From: Protea cynaroides
Lineage: Eukaryota; Streptophyta; Magnoliopsida; Proteales; Proteaceae
DNA: 64,000 nucleotides
NCBI GenBank assembly: GCA_028583415.1
Contig: CM053269.1
Coordinates: 53,061,007 to 53,125,006, forward strand
Direction: 5' to 3'
A model generated the notes under the pieces. That model searched no databases, was not told the DNA's origin, and saw only the letters and a list, made by a program, of their open reading frames with translations. Both the position numbers and the translations under genes were made by a program. This document shows, in pieces, positions 13,301-25,384 of this stretch (position 1 is its first letter; each line of letters starts with the position of its first letter).

Positions 13301-16300
13301 AAGTATCATTCATGTAGAATATGGGGGGACTAGTATCCAAGCAAACCGCATGAAACTGGTTACTATCAACACAAGCTAACCTTGCAAAAGATGGGAAGTC
13401 ACGTGTTCTAATGGCTTCTTCCATCTGCAATATCCGTTTTGGTACTACTTCCTAGAACATATCAGCATTGCAAGTCAGAAGTTAGAACAAATTCCTTCCA
13501 ACCTCAGAAGTTCAAAAGGACTGATAAGTAATAAGAGAACCTCCTTAAAAGGAAGAAGCAGTGCAAATTTCAAAGCATAATCACCTATAACAATTTCTGC
13601 ATTGGAAGTAAAGAAAAAATTTTAAAGGTGGGAAAAAGGCTAGCATGCCCTATGAATTTGAATGTTGAGCAAAAAAAGAAACGATATATACATAAAATGA
13701 GTCTAGCTGAGGTTAGATGAGTGACAAGAGAAGATAGAATTTAGAAGAAAAAAAAACTGCATCCGGGGAACTCAGAGCTAGCACCAAGAAGGTAAGAAGT
13801 GATAAGATGAGGAAAGGTGATGGTTCGCAGGTTCGGTCGGCTATGTGCTCTGAAGAAATATATAATTAAGAACTCATATGATGCGAACTGGAGGTGTTAA
13901 AGAAGCTGAAAAATACTTGTGTTGAAGTGTGAGAAAAGAATTTAACTGCAGACTGCTTATGAATGAAAATGTGTTATGAGTGGAATGGTGGAAAAGGCCT
14001 CCTAAAAAGGAACCCAATTAATTTGGGTAATACTTCTTGAATTATGTTGACTCCATTCACCTAAAATGATTTCTTAAAGAACTTACAACTACAAACAGCC
14101 AAGAAACTTTAGTCTATTAAAGTCCCAAATTAATAATCAAATACAGTGTATGAAAAAGTACCTTTGACCTGTGATGTAAGAGAGCACTTGTTTCGACACT
14201 CTCACGCATTCCTGATGTGCTACTTGTTTCCTTTTGCCGTGAACTTACCTGAAATTAACAAAATGAAGAGCGGATTTATAGAGCACCGTGAATTGATGAA
14301 ATAAATAACATGTAAGAGATGTCCATACAAGCCTTCACATGCAAAGCACAAACAAAATTCTCCTACCAATCAAGTTATGCTTTCACAAATGCCAGATTCA
14401 CAAAGCCCGAGAACTCTGAGACACATCTTGTCACAGTGCATGACAATATAATCCAAGATATTAAAGGACATTGCAGAAGATTAGAAAACAGTAAATAAAT
14501 ACTAACATTACACACCACAGTATAAGTAAATACAAGCTTACAACGAAATAATCAGTGTCAGTTGAAACTGTAGTTCACAATCACAAGTATCACACATTTA
14601 CTATTCACAAGTTGCATATCACAATAATGCCATTTAACAAATTGAAATTCAATTCAGACGGAAAAACAATGTAAAATGAACATCTTGAACAATTTGAAGT
14701 TCAATATTCAGGCCAGTTGAATCAAGTTCTGGCGACTAGCCCTCAACCCAAGGGAACATAGCCTCAACCCTAAACCAATCCAATATGATCTCAGGTTGAA
14801 AAGAAGCCAACCCCATCCCTCCCAATCAAAAGTATAAACTATCCTTCCCAAGGGTTTTTGGAATTGGGTAGAGTTGGTAAGGTTGTTCTACGTTTGCTTT
14901 AGGTACAGTCTTGTGAGATAGAATAGAAACATAATGTGTAAGAGTTAACTCAAACGCCTCTATAATTTGAAGCAATTTTAGTACCACCAAGCCAAGTTCT
15001 GAATCCTAATGACGCCATATTTTTCTAAAATGCATAGAGAACATGTGGACAAAGAAGGACCACATGATACGCACAGAGCTACAACCCTGTTACCCCAGCC
15101 AGCCCATAGACTAGAAAACCAGGCCCAATCTGACCAAATATTCGTTTGGATCTTTTTAGATTCATGTGAGCTCAACCTACGTTGCACCCATAATTGATTC
15201 CAACTGATAATTGGGAGCAGAAAACATACCATTTGAGGTTTCACCCTTGGCTTAGTAGTAAGGTCTCCGGCTATTGACAGCCGAGACCAGGGATTGAATC
15301 CTAGACCATGGGGAGAAGCGTGGGTTTGAGATTTCAAATCCAGGTCTATTGAGGCACTAGTGAAAGAGTGTCTTCAAAGAGAGAACCCTCCAGAGATTCT
15401 CAGGCCCTTTGGTTGTATACAATTATGCAATACAAGTTAATAATTTAATATAACAGCTATACCAAAAGGCCATAAAATTCCAGAGAACCTGAACGTAAAG
15501 AATTTAATACTAGAAAGACTCCCGTAACGAGATTTAATCGCAGTACCTACCCCCAAAAAAAAAAAAAACAAAGGACTCCCGTGACGCATTGACTGGGGCT
15601 TCAGAAAAGAGGTCTCCTTGAGACTATCCAGCATCATAACACAAACCATGCAACCATCCAAGACAATGAACATCTATTTCCCTACTCCCTAAGTTCATAA
15701 ACAAGATGAAAGGCAATATGAAATTGAATATATATATATATATATTTAGAGAGAGAGAGAGAGAAGACTGAGCATGTTTTCTAATGACATGCATCTTTTG
15801 TAGTTTCGGAACTGTTACCACAATGATTAAGAACTCAAAGAAGACACATGAAAAACACACAGAAAAAGGGAAGGTATTCAACACTAGAGTTTCAAGGTAT
15901 TTCTTTATTACTAGAGAAAACATCAGGCATCGAATATAGCTGCTCATAGAATTGTTAAATGAGAAAGAAAACTTGATAAATTTATAGGCACTTTTATTAA
16001 TTGTCAAGAACCATCAGTATTTTCCTTTCCTTTTCCACGCATGTGCAAATTATTTAGGTCGTGCAGATGTAAGACAACAATAGACTTAAAGAGGATGAAC
16101 AAAAGATTATAATAAATTATAGTAAAAGGTAAATCTTTATTGTGGAAGAAAAACAAGTACTAGAAGAAAGTTGGGGTGGAAAAACAGGATTAACAAGCAA
16201 ATACCCAGTGCGAAACATAATTGGCCATGGAAACTCCAACTTACAACACACTAAAACAGCATAAAGTTGATAAGTGAAATATCTACAACAAGGACATTCA

Positions 16301-17040
16301 CATGTAAAACATAATATGGAATAAGGCAACATGAAGATCAATGCAAATGAACCAGAATACAAGGGAAAGGAAAAGGCTGGATATCCACCAAATGCTTCTA
16401 TCAACCTTTGTTTCTTTCTCCACTCCCCACCCCGGCCGATAAGACAAATAAAAAAATTCAAAAGAATCAGATAATAATGGACAAAAAATTTCCTAGAGGC
16501 ACTAGATATAGCATATCTAGTAAGAAATTACCTTACTGTTGAAAATACCAACCAGTAAACTCTTTGTATCTTTTAACTGATTAGATGACTACATGTAAGA
16601 ACAACATACCACTGCAATAATAATAACAAGATCATCCCAATGAGTTTCACTTGCAAGTTGAATTGCAGTGCTGTCACTTCCATTCACATCCTTGACAAAT
16701 GAAAATATAAAAATTAGTATCAGACACTGAATAATAAGATGCCAAGCATACTAGACATGCTTTCTCAAAGAAGGCACCAAAGATGAACCAAAAAATCAAC
16801 CTTACATTTCCCATGACCCACTTGACAAATCCACCATAAAGACTGCGACAAGCACTACCTGATCCTTGCCTGTACACGCATGAAGAAAGCTTGAGAAATA
16901 AAACTAATTTTCACTTGCATATCCTGATGCAAAAGGGGATTATAAGAGCCATCGAAACAATAGAAAATTAGGGCAAAAGAAAGAGTTGTAGCAATTCATG
17001 TAATGCATATGTGCACACTCACACAAGATGTCATTGAATC

Positions 17041-17122
<82 letters not shown>

Positions 17123-19248
17123 CAACACACATAAGATGTAATAAAAAACAATTCAGCAGAAAAGGATAAGCAACACACATGTGAACAACCACACAAACAA
17201 AAGAATGGAAAGAAAAAAAAAGACAAAAAATGAGAACACAATATTCAACTCATGGAAACTGACCTTGCGATAGCAGAAAGTTTTCCCTGATCTTCCTTCA
17301 CATTCATTAGTTTTGCAAGAGCAAAAACTGCAATCAACAATGTGGCAGCTCGTTATACTGGCATAGAGTAGTGTTTGGTTGAACATTCCAAAAAATAATG
17401 ATTAAAGTAAAGCTTCAGGATAGCAAGACAAAACTAATCAACAGAAGAATCAATCTAAGCATGAAGTTACAAGGAGCCATGCATCATACAGAAGAGGTCA
17501 CACAAGCATTATAACTTATTAAGGATAAAGAAGTGGTTTTTGTAAGGGACAGGCAAAATCTTAAACAAAGGGACAAATATTGGCCCCAATAAACCTGCCC
17601 CCATACCCCCCCCCCCCCCCACCCCCAGAAAAAAAAGGAAATAGTAGTCATTGGTCTTCATTGGGCATGATAAAACATCTCACTTGACTTTCCATCATAT
17701 ATTAACAAAAGAGCTGCCACTGCATTCCCTGAAAGGAAGTGCTATGTAATTCTTTTCTTTTGTACCTTAAGATTCATCTATCTTGACATCTTCATCTCAT
17801 CTACACTTGTTCTCTGTAGGAAATGTTTCTCAATTGTCAAATGTAAGTCTTGTGGACTGATTTATAAAATTTACCTTTAATTTTAATTGAATGCTTCAAC
17901 CAGATTGCAACCTAGGGGCACCTCTCCACTTCATCCACCCCCCTCTTGTTCTCAGATAATTGAAATATAAGTATCTAGTTAATGAACCAAATATAATTTT
18001 ATATTCTCTATCAACAAATATGGCATTGAAACAAAATATTAATGACAAAAAAAAATAATTTTAAGTCATTACCCAACTTAAAAGCATATAAAAAAGGTAG
18101 TCAGATATAGAACAAAGAGCAACATGGATACAAGATGAAGCACCAAAGCAGGTTACTACCTCAACTCAATAACAAGTATAAAGAGCTGACTAAGTAGTTA
18201 TTAGTCAATCCCTAGTCTGTTATGGTCATGTTGAAAATGCTGACCTAGTACCCACTCAATCAGTATGTATAGGATACCAAGAAGTTAAAATCTTTTCTAG
18301 CCATTTTGGCTTTAACCAGAAACCATAAAATAGAAGTATGCAGCTTGTACTGCATGCTGCTAAAACGAGGTGACTTGCAAAAGAGGGCATAAATCCTCTA
18401 TTCACTTACTTGAAAGCTCCTGAGAATCCAAATCACGCATGGAGTACCCAAGATTTATTGAACTACCAACTCTAGTCAATACCTAGACTGAATATTACCT
18501 ACCGCGATGGATAAACTTTTCAATCAAACTCAAGTTATTCACATCCACACAAGCAAGAAACAAATTCAATGATGTAATAACTCCACCTACATCTACCTAA
18601 AATGTTTGACCTTAGTCACCAAGGGAAACCTATATCAGTACAGAATTAACACCAATAGCATAAAATTAAATTCAAAAGAGGAAGACCATAAAGCAACAGT
18701 AGCACAACGAATGCAAAAGCCTACCAAGACAAGCAAAACCGGCGGCGGAAGAAGCCAAGCCTGCAGCAGTCGGGAAGTTGTTGTAGGAAGCAATGTGTAA
18801 GTGCAATTTCTCCCAATCTTGTTTTTGAATGCGGATCCCCTTCTCCTCATCCTCGATGGAACTCGCACGACCCCGGATTTCCCTAAGACAGTTCTGATAT
18901 CTACCTCCAGAAAGAGAAATCTCCTACACTAACCGCGAAGAACGAAAATACCGAAAATGAGATCACCTCTAAGCCAACAATTCCCAGCTCGACAGACAGA
19001 TATGAAATGAAAAAACATCCATGAAAATGTACCTTCCCGTTTAGCCACATCCGATCTTTGTCGAAGCTGGGGCTAACAGCCACAGTCGTCGTCGTGCAGA
19101 GATGCTCGGGATCAAGCGTAACACTGATGCTGTCGTTAATAGGAAGAATTAGGGTTTCATCCCTCTTCCCCCAGTACTTAATAACAGCAATGTTCGTCGG
19201 AGACTGGGCAGTCACCATTAACACCCAGTTCTGTTGTTTACCCGCCAT
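7361..19248 (-). CDS. MVD: Mevalonate diphosphate decarboxylase (10 exons)
   Basis: Converts mevalonate 5-diphosphate plus ATP to isopentenyl diphosphate, CO2, ADP and phosphate, the last step of the mevalonate pathway. Exons on the minus strand: 19033-19248, 18725-18923, 17264-17327, 16806-16869, 16610-16690, 14162-14248, 13294-13451, 13109-13157, 7694-7818, 7361-7583. Together they give 1266 nt, 421 aa, with every junction in phase; plant homologues are of about this length. Seen in the protein: PTNIAVIKYWGKR near residue 17, the GHMP motif PTAAGLASSAAG at 123-134, QGSGSACRSLYGGF at 161-174, and TFDAGPNA with the family's catalytic Asp at 312. SVTLDPEHL in exon 1 matches the PTS2-like peroxisomal signal proposed for plant MVDs. 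All introns are GT-AG except intron 7 (GC-AG). Intron 8 is 5.3 kb because of transposons. No lesion was seen, so the gene appears functional. Confidence 0.96.
8515..8855. repeat. Array of about 12 units of about 28 bp, each with a G-box-like palindrome
   Basis: The unit GGTAGTAGAGGTTGCATCAC GTGCAACT recurs with substitutions. Most copies hold a GTTGCA..TGCAAC inverted pair around TCACGTG or a variant. It lies in the interior of the non-autonomous LTR element. A related inverted fragment, GTTGCACGTGATGCAACC, occurs at 25380. Confidence 0.8.
9150..10290. repeat. GATC-rich low-complexity interior of the LTR element
   Basis: CAGATCTGATCAGATCAG-like words and AGCAGCAG/GTAGTAG trinucleotide runs fill this part. 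Stops occur in all frames and no domain is visible. The composition is unlike the flanking intron, which marks it as element-specific non-coding sequence. Confidence 0.6.
11427..12468. mobile_element. Non-autonomous TIR transposon (about 1.04 kb, Mutator-like) in MVD intron 8
   Basis: The ends are mutually inverted: ATAGTTGTCAAGGCG at the left and CTTGACAACTATG at the right, with CCTAGGCG-rich subterminal repeats. Flanking 9-bp sequences GGACAATTC (11418-11426) and GGACAGTTC (12469-12477) differ at one base, as expected of an aged Mutator-type target duplication. No transposase is encoded; a reading frame at the right end is only the GC-rich terminal repeat. The interior contains a 64-nt-arm hairpin. 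Confidence 0.75.
11706..11844. repeat. Long imperfect inverted repeat (arms about 64 nt, loop about 11 nt)
   Basis: The left arm 11706-11769 and right arm 11781-11844 are largely complementary, including TGTAACTCC/GGAGTTACA and TTGGATTCAAG/CTTGAATCCGA. Its RNA would fold into an extended stem. It is nested in the TIR element and in sense or antisense of the MVD pre-mRNA depending on the element's transcription. Confidence 0.65.
13292..13293 (-). other. Non-canonical GC 5' splice site of MVD intron 7
   Basis: Exon 7 ends ..CACAG and the intron begins GCAAGT. The next exon starts at 13157 after TTTTTCAG. Joining at this GC donor restores the arginine codon (AG+G) and the conserved SHR-IINYMEKWNR reading. 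The nearby GT two bases further would break the frame. The strong match of the rest of the site (AG|GCAAGT) is typical of GC-AG introns. Confidence 0.85.
15233..15430 (+). mobile_element. tRNA-derived SINE-like element in MVD intron 5
   Basis: An A-box-like TGGCTTAGTAGT (15248-15259) and a B-box-like GGATTGAATCC (15291-15301) are spaced as in a tRNA-type polymerase III promoter. The region between cannot fold as a functional tRNA by inspection. A 3' body follows to about 15430. No target duplication was fixed, so both ends are approximate. Confidence 0.5.
17046..17119. repeat. (TA)n microsatellite in MVD intron 3
   Basis: About 37 TA dinucleotides without interruption. It produces artefactual Ile-Tyr reading frames. 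Confidence 0.95.
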
Positions 19249-21691
19249 TTCGAGCTAAGAAAAAACCGAAGAAAAACAAAACCAGAACCAAAAATAAAAG
19301 AAATTTATACTTCGAAACGAAGCTTTTGCGCGAAATTTACTGGGAAGAAAGCCAATTTAAGCTAAGAACGCAATTTTGTAATGGAAACTAAAAAACGGGA
19401 ACTCAATCCCACAGAATCTGAAGAAGAAGTTGGATTTTGATCTGAAAAGATAACAAGTACGAAACGCTATTGATTCGTAATAGTAGGTGTATAATCAGAA
19501 CAGACCGAGTTCCCTATCAGTTCTGGCGAAAAGGATCTCTAAATTGTATAACCGACTGACGTTGGAATCGAAAAAGAACAGGATCTGACGAATGCCAAAT
19601 AACTTTGGATCCAAATTTGTATAGTAAGAGGTATCAGAACCTAAAAAAGCAATGAGAGGCTCAAATCAACTCATCGAGTTCATCTCCTTCACTTCAACCC
19701 AGAGACGCTAAGACGCAGTGCATGAATAGAGAAAGCTGACCTATTATCACCTACGAGCAAACCAGGCAAGGTTAGATCCTGAAAGAATGTTTCTTAATGA
19801 ATGATTACACAAAAAAAAACAGATTTTACTTATGCAAAACTAACTAAGGTATTACAAAACTACCCAAGATTATGTTCTTATTTACATTTTTATCCCAACC
19901 TCCCTCCTTATTCTCTCTCGTCTCCTTCCTTTCTTCTTTCCTTGGATTTGAACTCCTACCTTTGGTTGAAGCAGAGCAGGGGAAGTTGCAAGAATGGCGA
20001 CGATAAGCTTCGGGAAGAGAAATACTCCTCTCCCACCCAAAGTGAACGGAGTTCTCAACGTTAGATACCTCTTCTCTTCAACATCTCTAGTCACTGGTCT
20101 TTTCTGATTTCGAAGTTTGAAACTGAACTAGAAGAATTAGCCTTTGGGATTAAAGGAATAAGAGTTGGGGAGGACAACCAGAAGGAGAAGGCGATGAAGA
20201 AGAGTAAATAAATAAGCGTAGCTCCACAATTTCACACTGTGGAACTCTGTACTCCCTAAGTCGAAGCAGAGAATCCACTAGCATGAAATAGTATCAATCC
20301 GAGTTGAGATGGAACAACAAAAGTGGATCAGCCCACCTGAGATTTAAACAAACTAGTCAAGCCAGAGTAAAGAATTCACGAAAGCGCTGCTCTTAAGATC
20401 GACCCCAATGGTTGCCAATAATAAACTCCAAGTCCAAGAATGTTTCGAATTCAACCACAATAAAGCCAGACAGAGAATCCTCCATAGTCGGGAGAGCGGA
20501 AGGATGTCCCTACCGATTGAAGATGAGTTGAGATTGGTAACGGAAATTGGAAAGATCAGTAAAGAAACTAGCAAACGAGTGACTGGTTGTCGGATTCTGA
20601 CGAGCTCAATTAAGACCATTTTGTTGGTAGACAGTAGCAAATGGAACAGAGTATCGTTAGCTTCTTTGACCACGCAAAATCCACTTCTACTTCGACTACA
20701 TGTGCTTGTCTTCTTCGTAGTTCGTATTCGGTTTCACTCGCTCGCTTCGTTCCTCTTCTCTGGTTTCCGAAAGTCTATTCCATTACGATCAGGGATGCAG
20801 ATTTCCCAACAATGGCGCCCACAGCACGGCGGTGGAGATGACAGTGCAAGACAAAGATGGTAACCAATCTGGGAACTCGTAAATTGGTAACACAAGCTCC
20901 ACAGCTAACACCTTGGTTTCCGGCTTAATTTTCCAGCGATTTGAAATAAGAATTCGAAGGCTTGAACCAAATTCTGAATCAATTTTATGGTTGCAGTCAC
21001 CGGAGGTTGAGAAGAAGAGGCTAAAAATGTCAACAAAAAAAAAAGTGGGTGAAGGAAGTACAGTTTTGGGTAGTTTTGTAATATCCTTGCTCCTTTTGGG
21101 TATATAAGTTAAAGTAAACATCAGGTGGATAATTTGGTGGACCTAGATCCTCTCCAGTCGCGAGCCGCGTCAATCGTTTATCCAACGGGCTGTGATGCTC
21201 AATCCATGCCGAAGCATCCCAGTTCGTCTGATGGACAACGACAAGCCAATTCAATTTTCAAGTTTGGTAAAGTGAAACTAAATTTTGTTTATTTTATACG
21301 GTCCGATGCCCAATTGATATCGATTCCCTTTTATAGGATGTCATTAGGGCATTAGGTAGAGGCAGCTGCTGGATTATCAAAGTGGGGGTTGAGGTTGCCG
21401 CCAAAAGCTCGAGATGGCTCATAGAAAAAGAGGAGAGGGAGGAAGGAGAGGGATAAAAATCATCTTCTATCAATCATAGTTGAAGTTCATTTGGGGCATA
21501 TATTGATGTATTTATAGAATGATTTGGGGAGAATTTATAAAATTTCTCTTCAATCCAACTCAAAAAATCATTTGTAGGGCTAAAAGATAATAGTGCAATA
21601 ATCTATTTCACTCTTTCTTAGTGACATGTAATAAAACAATAATATTCTTTTTTTTTAATAAATGACTTTTTTAATCTTGTAAATGGACACA
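19249..21691. other. MVD upstream region, no second gene recognised
   Basis: This holds the 5' UTR and promoter of MVD, which reads leftwards from 19248. Overlapping reading frames at 20353-20863 occur on both strands and resemble no protein family. I could not fix a TATA box or transcription start. A CT-rich tract lies near 19900-19950. Confidence 0.5.
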
Positions 21692-21701
21692 ATATCACGG
21701 T

Positions 21702-21945
21702 GGATCCACATCTTCTCCTCCTTGAGATTCGGGAGGAGAGGCGACGGCCTAGATGGATGGTCGATATCTGGTTCTCAGGTGAATCCAAGCCATCCATCCA
21801 AACCAACTCCCCTGTCGGCTCAGCTTGTCAGTTGGGGTGTCGACTCGGATGGATGGCTCAGATTCACCCAAGAATCAAGTGGCGACCATCCATCTAGGCC
21901 ATCATCCCTCCTCCCGAAATCTCAGGAAAAAGACGATTTGAAATC
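21702..21945. mobile_element. Foldback MITE, Mutator type, copy 1 (244 bp)
   Basis: It is flanked by a perfect 10-bp direct repeat ATATCACGGT (21692-21701 and 21946-21955), the size Mutator-family transposases make. The left end reads GGATCCACATCTTCTCC; the right end is its imperfect inverse. The two halves are complementary almost throughout (GATGGATGG..CCATCCATC), leaving a GC-rich hairpin with no coding capacity. It is the same family and nearly the same length as 36441-36683. Confidence 0.9.
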
Positions 21946-21955
21946 ATATCACGGT

Positions 21956-22899
21956 AGCTTATAGAACCTTTGCCCATGATATATGTTTGGTTTTTAGAAT
22001 CTTTAATCATATATAATTCTTTTCGTACGTACGAGTGACAGGGCATCAAAGATGATCAATAAAATTTAATGATAAAATAATAAATTTATCAATAAATAAT
22101 TGATTAAAATTGACAATGAGATTCGACCAACAGATGTTCCATCCCTATACATAACATCCAACATTGCTATAGATAACCTCCAACATTGCGAATCACAATA
22201 CCAAATCCACCTGTAGCTTTATCATGTGCCCAAAAAACATCATAACTTAATTTTAGGTATGGAAATTTGGAGGTACCGAAATCCATGGGACCAAGACTTA
22301 ATCAACTGGGGCTGGGTCCATGATTAACTGGGAGCTGACCTAATAATGGTGCTCAATTCCGACCTGACTATTTCCCACCTTTGTTCATTATGATCCCATA
22401 TGTAAATGATGTGTCCTTTTAACCTGTAAAACAGGGGGAAAATGTGGGTGAGGCCCATTCAAGTATCAATTACGGAAGTTAGGTAATATAAATCACAACC
22501 ACTAAAGTTAGATCCTCTGTAAAAAAAAAAAAAAAAAAAAAAAAAGATATCTCTCTCTCATAATTATAATTAACAAATTTGATTTCATAAATTATTATGT
22601 TAGTTTAAAATTTTAATTGGTAAAAACATATATTGGGGATGTCTGAAAACACTCATGGTGTCATTATGAATATACAAATCAAAACTGTGAAAGCCTAAAA
22701 ATATACATGCTCAATTGAGATGTGATATGATTGCATCACGATGCCTAAGGACATGGTCTAATAAATCGTTGTATTGAGTAGTTGGATGGCAGAACCCATT
22801 GCTGTCTCTTCTGCCCCATCAGAGGTTCTGGGGAAGACAAAATAGGAGAGCACTCATCTTAGGGTACGCTTACTACTTAAAATGCTTTCAATAGTTATC
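21956..22899. other. Intergenic, nothing recognised
   Basis: AT-rich sequence with a poly-A run near 22522-22545 and no coding or RNA signal. Confidence 0.5.
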
Positions 22900-22907
22900 C
22901 CCTAGGC

Positions 22908-23222
22908 TTTGTTTAGTTGCAAAGGGAATTGAAGGAAAAAGAAGTGAAATTTTAAGTTTTAAATGAAAACTTTTGTATCACATTACTATATAACTAATTC
23001 TAAATTGTTCCATATTTAGTTATAAACTTAAAACTTCACTTTGCATCCAAATCCCTCCCATTTGAAAAAAAGAATAAATTTTAATCTTATCAATATCATT
23101 AATAAATATGTTAAGTTTAGATAATTTATACAATTATATTGTATTACAACTGTAAAAAATTTCATTTAAAGTTAAAAATTTTCATTTCTCTTTCCTTCAA
23201 TCCCCTTTGCAACCAAACAATA
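22908..23222. mobile_element. hAT-type MITE (about 315 bp)
   Basis: Long inverted ends: TTTGTTTAGTTGCAAAGGGA at the left and the inverse of TATTGTTTGGTTGCAAAGGG at the right, continuing with GATTGAAGGAAA on both sides. Flanking octamers CCCTAGGC (22900-22907) and CCTTAGGC (23223-23230) differ by one base, fitting the 8-bp target duplication of hAT elements. It is non-coding. Confidence 0.8.
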
Positions 23223-23230
23223 CCTTAGGC

Positions 23231-24010
23231 ACTTGGCTACCCAACGTTTTCGTAAAAATGGATTCAAATAAAATTTGGATTTGGGTTGATTTGGGAATTA
23301 ATTATTTACCTATAATAAAAAAAAGGCAAATAAATTGGATTTTATTTCCAACATTTATTATATCTATTTCTTATATATAGGTGTTTAACGTTAAGTTTTC
23401 ATCTTAAAAGTTTGAACTAGTAAATAGAGAGATTTTCAAATATATATAAGGCATCCGAAATTCCAGACTTCCCCAATGTAAAACTATTCTCAACACTCGC
23501 CCCCTCACTTGAGCCGAAATGAACACCCAAGTGGAAAGATAATATAGGGAAGGAGGGAAATTGAAGCTCTGATACCAAATTAAGTTTTCATCTCAAAATT
23601 TTGAATTAATAAGTGAAGAGACTCTCGAGTATATAAAGCACGCAAGGTTTCAAACTTAACCAATGTGAGGCTATTTCCAATAACTTTTGAGATGGAAACT
23701 TAACCATTAACAACCTGCATTCACTTGTTGGTAATGGTGTCAATTGGTTTGTTCAATCCAAATTGATTTTGGAACCAGTAAATCCAAAATCAAACTGTTA
23801 AGTGAAGTTCGGTCTTGTACCATCAAATCCAAAATCAAACCATTAAGAAAAGCTCAATTTTGAACAGTTTTTGTCTCTGTCTGTTTCGAGTTTTTATCTA
23901 GTAGGCTAAATGGGGTTCTTATCGGATTGCTATAAGTTTGATTTCCTATGTGAGTATATATTACAATATTGGGTTAATGAGCTTTTTTCGGTGCTAGTTC
24001 AGTTTCAATT

Positions 24011-24064
<54 letters not shown>

Positions 24065-24468
24065 ATTGGTTTAATTGGCTCTTATAGATTAGTCTATAAA
24101 ACCAAGTTTAAGTTTAGCCCAATATGATTTTGGTCCAATTTGGTCATGTTTTTTCAATGAATTTCAGTTTGGCTTCAATTTTGATACAGGGTGGCAAATA
24201 AAGCATACCTACAATAATAATTCCACAACAGCCAGAGAGGGATTAGGACAAATGAAGCATGCACGTAAAATGGAAACCAAGATTGATGGTATGACAAAAG
24301 ATATCGTTTATGCAGTGGCATTTACATCCTCAAGAGAGGAGAGAGAAAATAATGAAAAATTCATTGTGAAACGTGCATGGTACTACTACAAGCAGTGTGA
24401 GAGACTATACACGATATATCATACTGTCCACAAGTAGATATGCATACATCGATATCCTCGACGGAGTT
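23231..24468. repeat. Intergenic with a diverged duplicated segment and a (TA)n tract
   Basis: A phrase GTTAAGTTTTCATCT and its following sequence occur near 23390 and again near 23580. Each runs into an AATGT(A/G)A..CTATT phrase and the two copies are clearly diverged. The second is followed by an inverted form (GAGATGGAAACTTAACC near 23690), suggesting an old element with inverted ends. A (TA)n tract is at 24016-24061. No gene is visible. Confidence 0.45.
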
Positions 24469-24950
24469 TGATGGGTATGTAAATTACCCACAGATCATGG
24501 ACCGCCGCCACGTGTCAGCATTTCAAGGCCACCAAGTGGTAGCAATTACAAGTCGCCACACAACAGCGCCCCAAAAGAAATACAATTGTACATGAAGACT
24601 TCAAATTGCTGGGCAGTTGGATCTAGAAGGGACGACTCCACTAATGGCATATATTTCGCAGAGGGCAAAAATCTGGTCTTACCTTATATAACTTGATCAA
24701 TCTTACCATACTGAGATCAAAAGATCTTACCTTGTAGAGTTTGGCGTATCTTATCATCTATGGACCACCGAATTTTACTATAAGGAAGGCAATCTATTTT
24801 AAGACAAATCTACAATTTCATACTCTAACTCCATTCCCCCTCTCTAAATAGGAGGTAATTCGGAAACTTCACTTCTCGCACTTGTTGATTATTATTTCTC
24901 GTATCTAGCATCTCTAAGATTTTATTTGCTACCATAACGGGGTGTTTGAA

Positions 24951-25030
24951 GATTATTGGGTTTTTATTTGTGAGTGTTCTTGTTAGGTGTTCCCCTCCGT
25001 TATTTATCCATGTGGAATGTTCCACGTGAG

Positions 25031-25101
<71 letters not shown>

Positions 25102-25240
25102 CAAGTTCATTGAAGAGAGATACCTACTATATGCTCGTGTTGGGAGCGTACTACTGTTGCGATTATTGGGTTTTTATTTGTGAGTGTTCTTGTTAAGTGT
25201 TCCCCTCCATTATTTATCCATGTGGAATGTTCCACGTGAG

Positions 25241-25324
<84 letters not shown>

Positions 25325-25384
25325 TCAAGTTCATTGAAGAGAGATACCTACTATATGCTCGTGTTGGGAGCGTACTACTGTTGC
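24951..25384. repeat. Tandem duplication of about 210-224 bp, each copy with a (TA)n core
   Basis: Unit 1 24951-25160 and unit 2 25161-25384 start with the same GATTATTGGGTTTTTATTTG and end with GCGTACTACTGTTGC. Apart from the TA tract length (25032-25098 against 25242-25323) they differ at only a few bases, so the duplication is recent. Confidence 0.9.

Noticed and set aside
15248..15310. A tRNA gene
   Set aside because: A- and B-box-like motifs are present, but no acceptor stem or anticodon arm can be formed; better read as a SINE head.
16996..17386. Ile-Tyr-rich reading frames (also at 25107-25433 and 49330-49569)
   Set aside because: Translations of (TA)n microsatellites inside introns or repeats.
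20353..20863. Overlapping reading frames of 106 and 151 codons on both strands upstream of MVD
   Set aside because: They resemble no family, overlap each other, and lack splice or domain support. Treated as chance frames.
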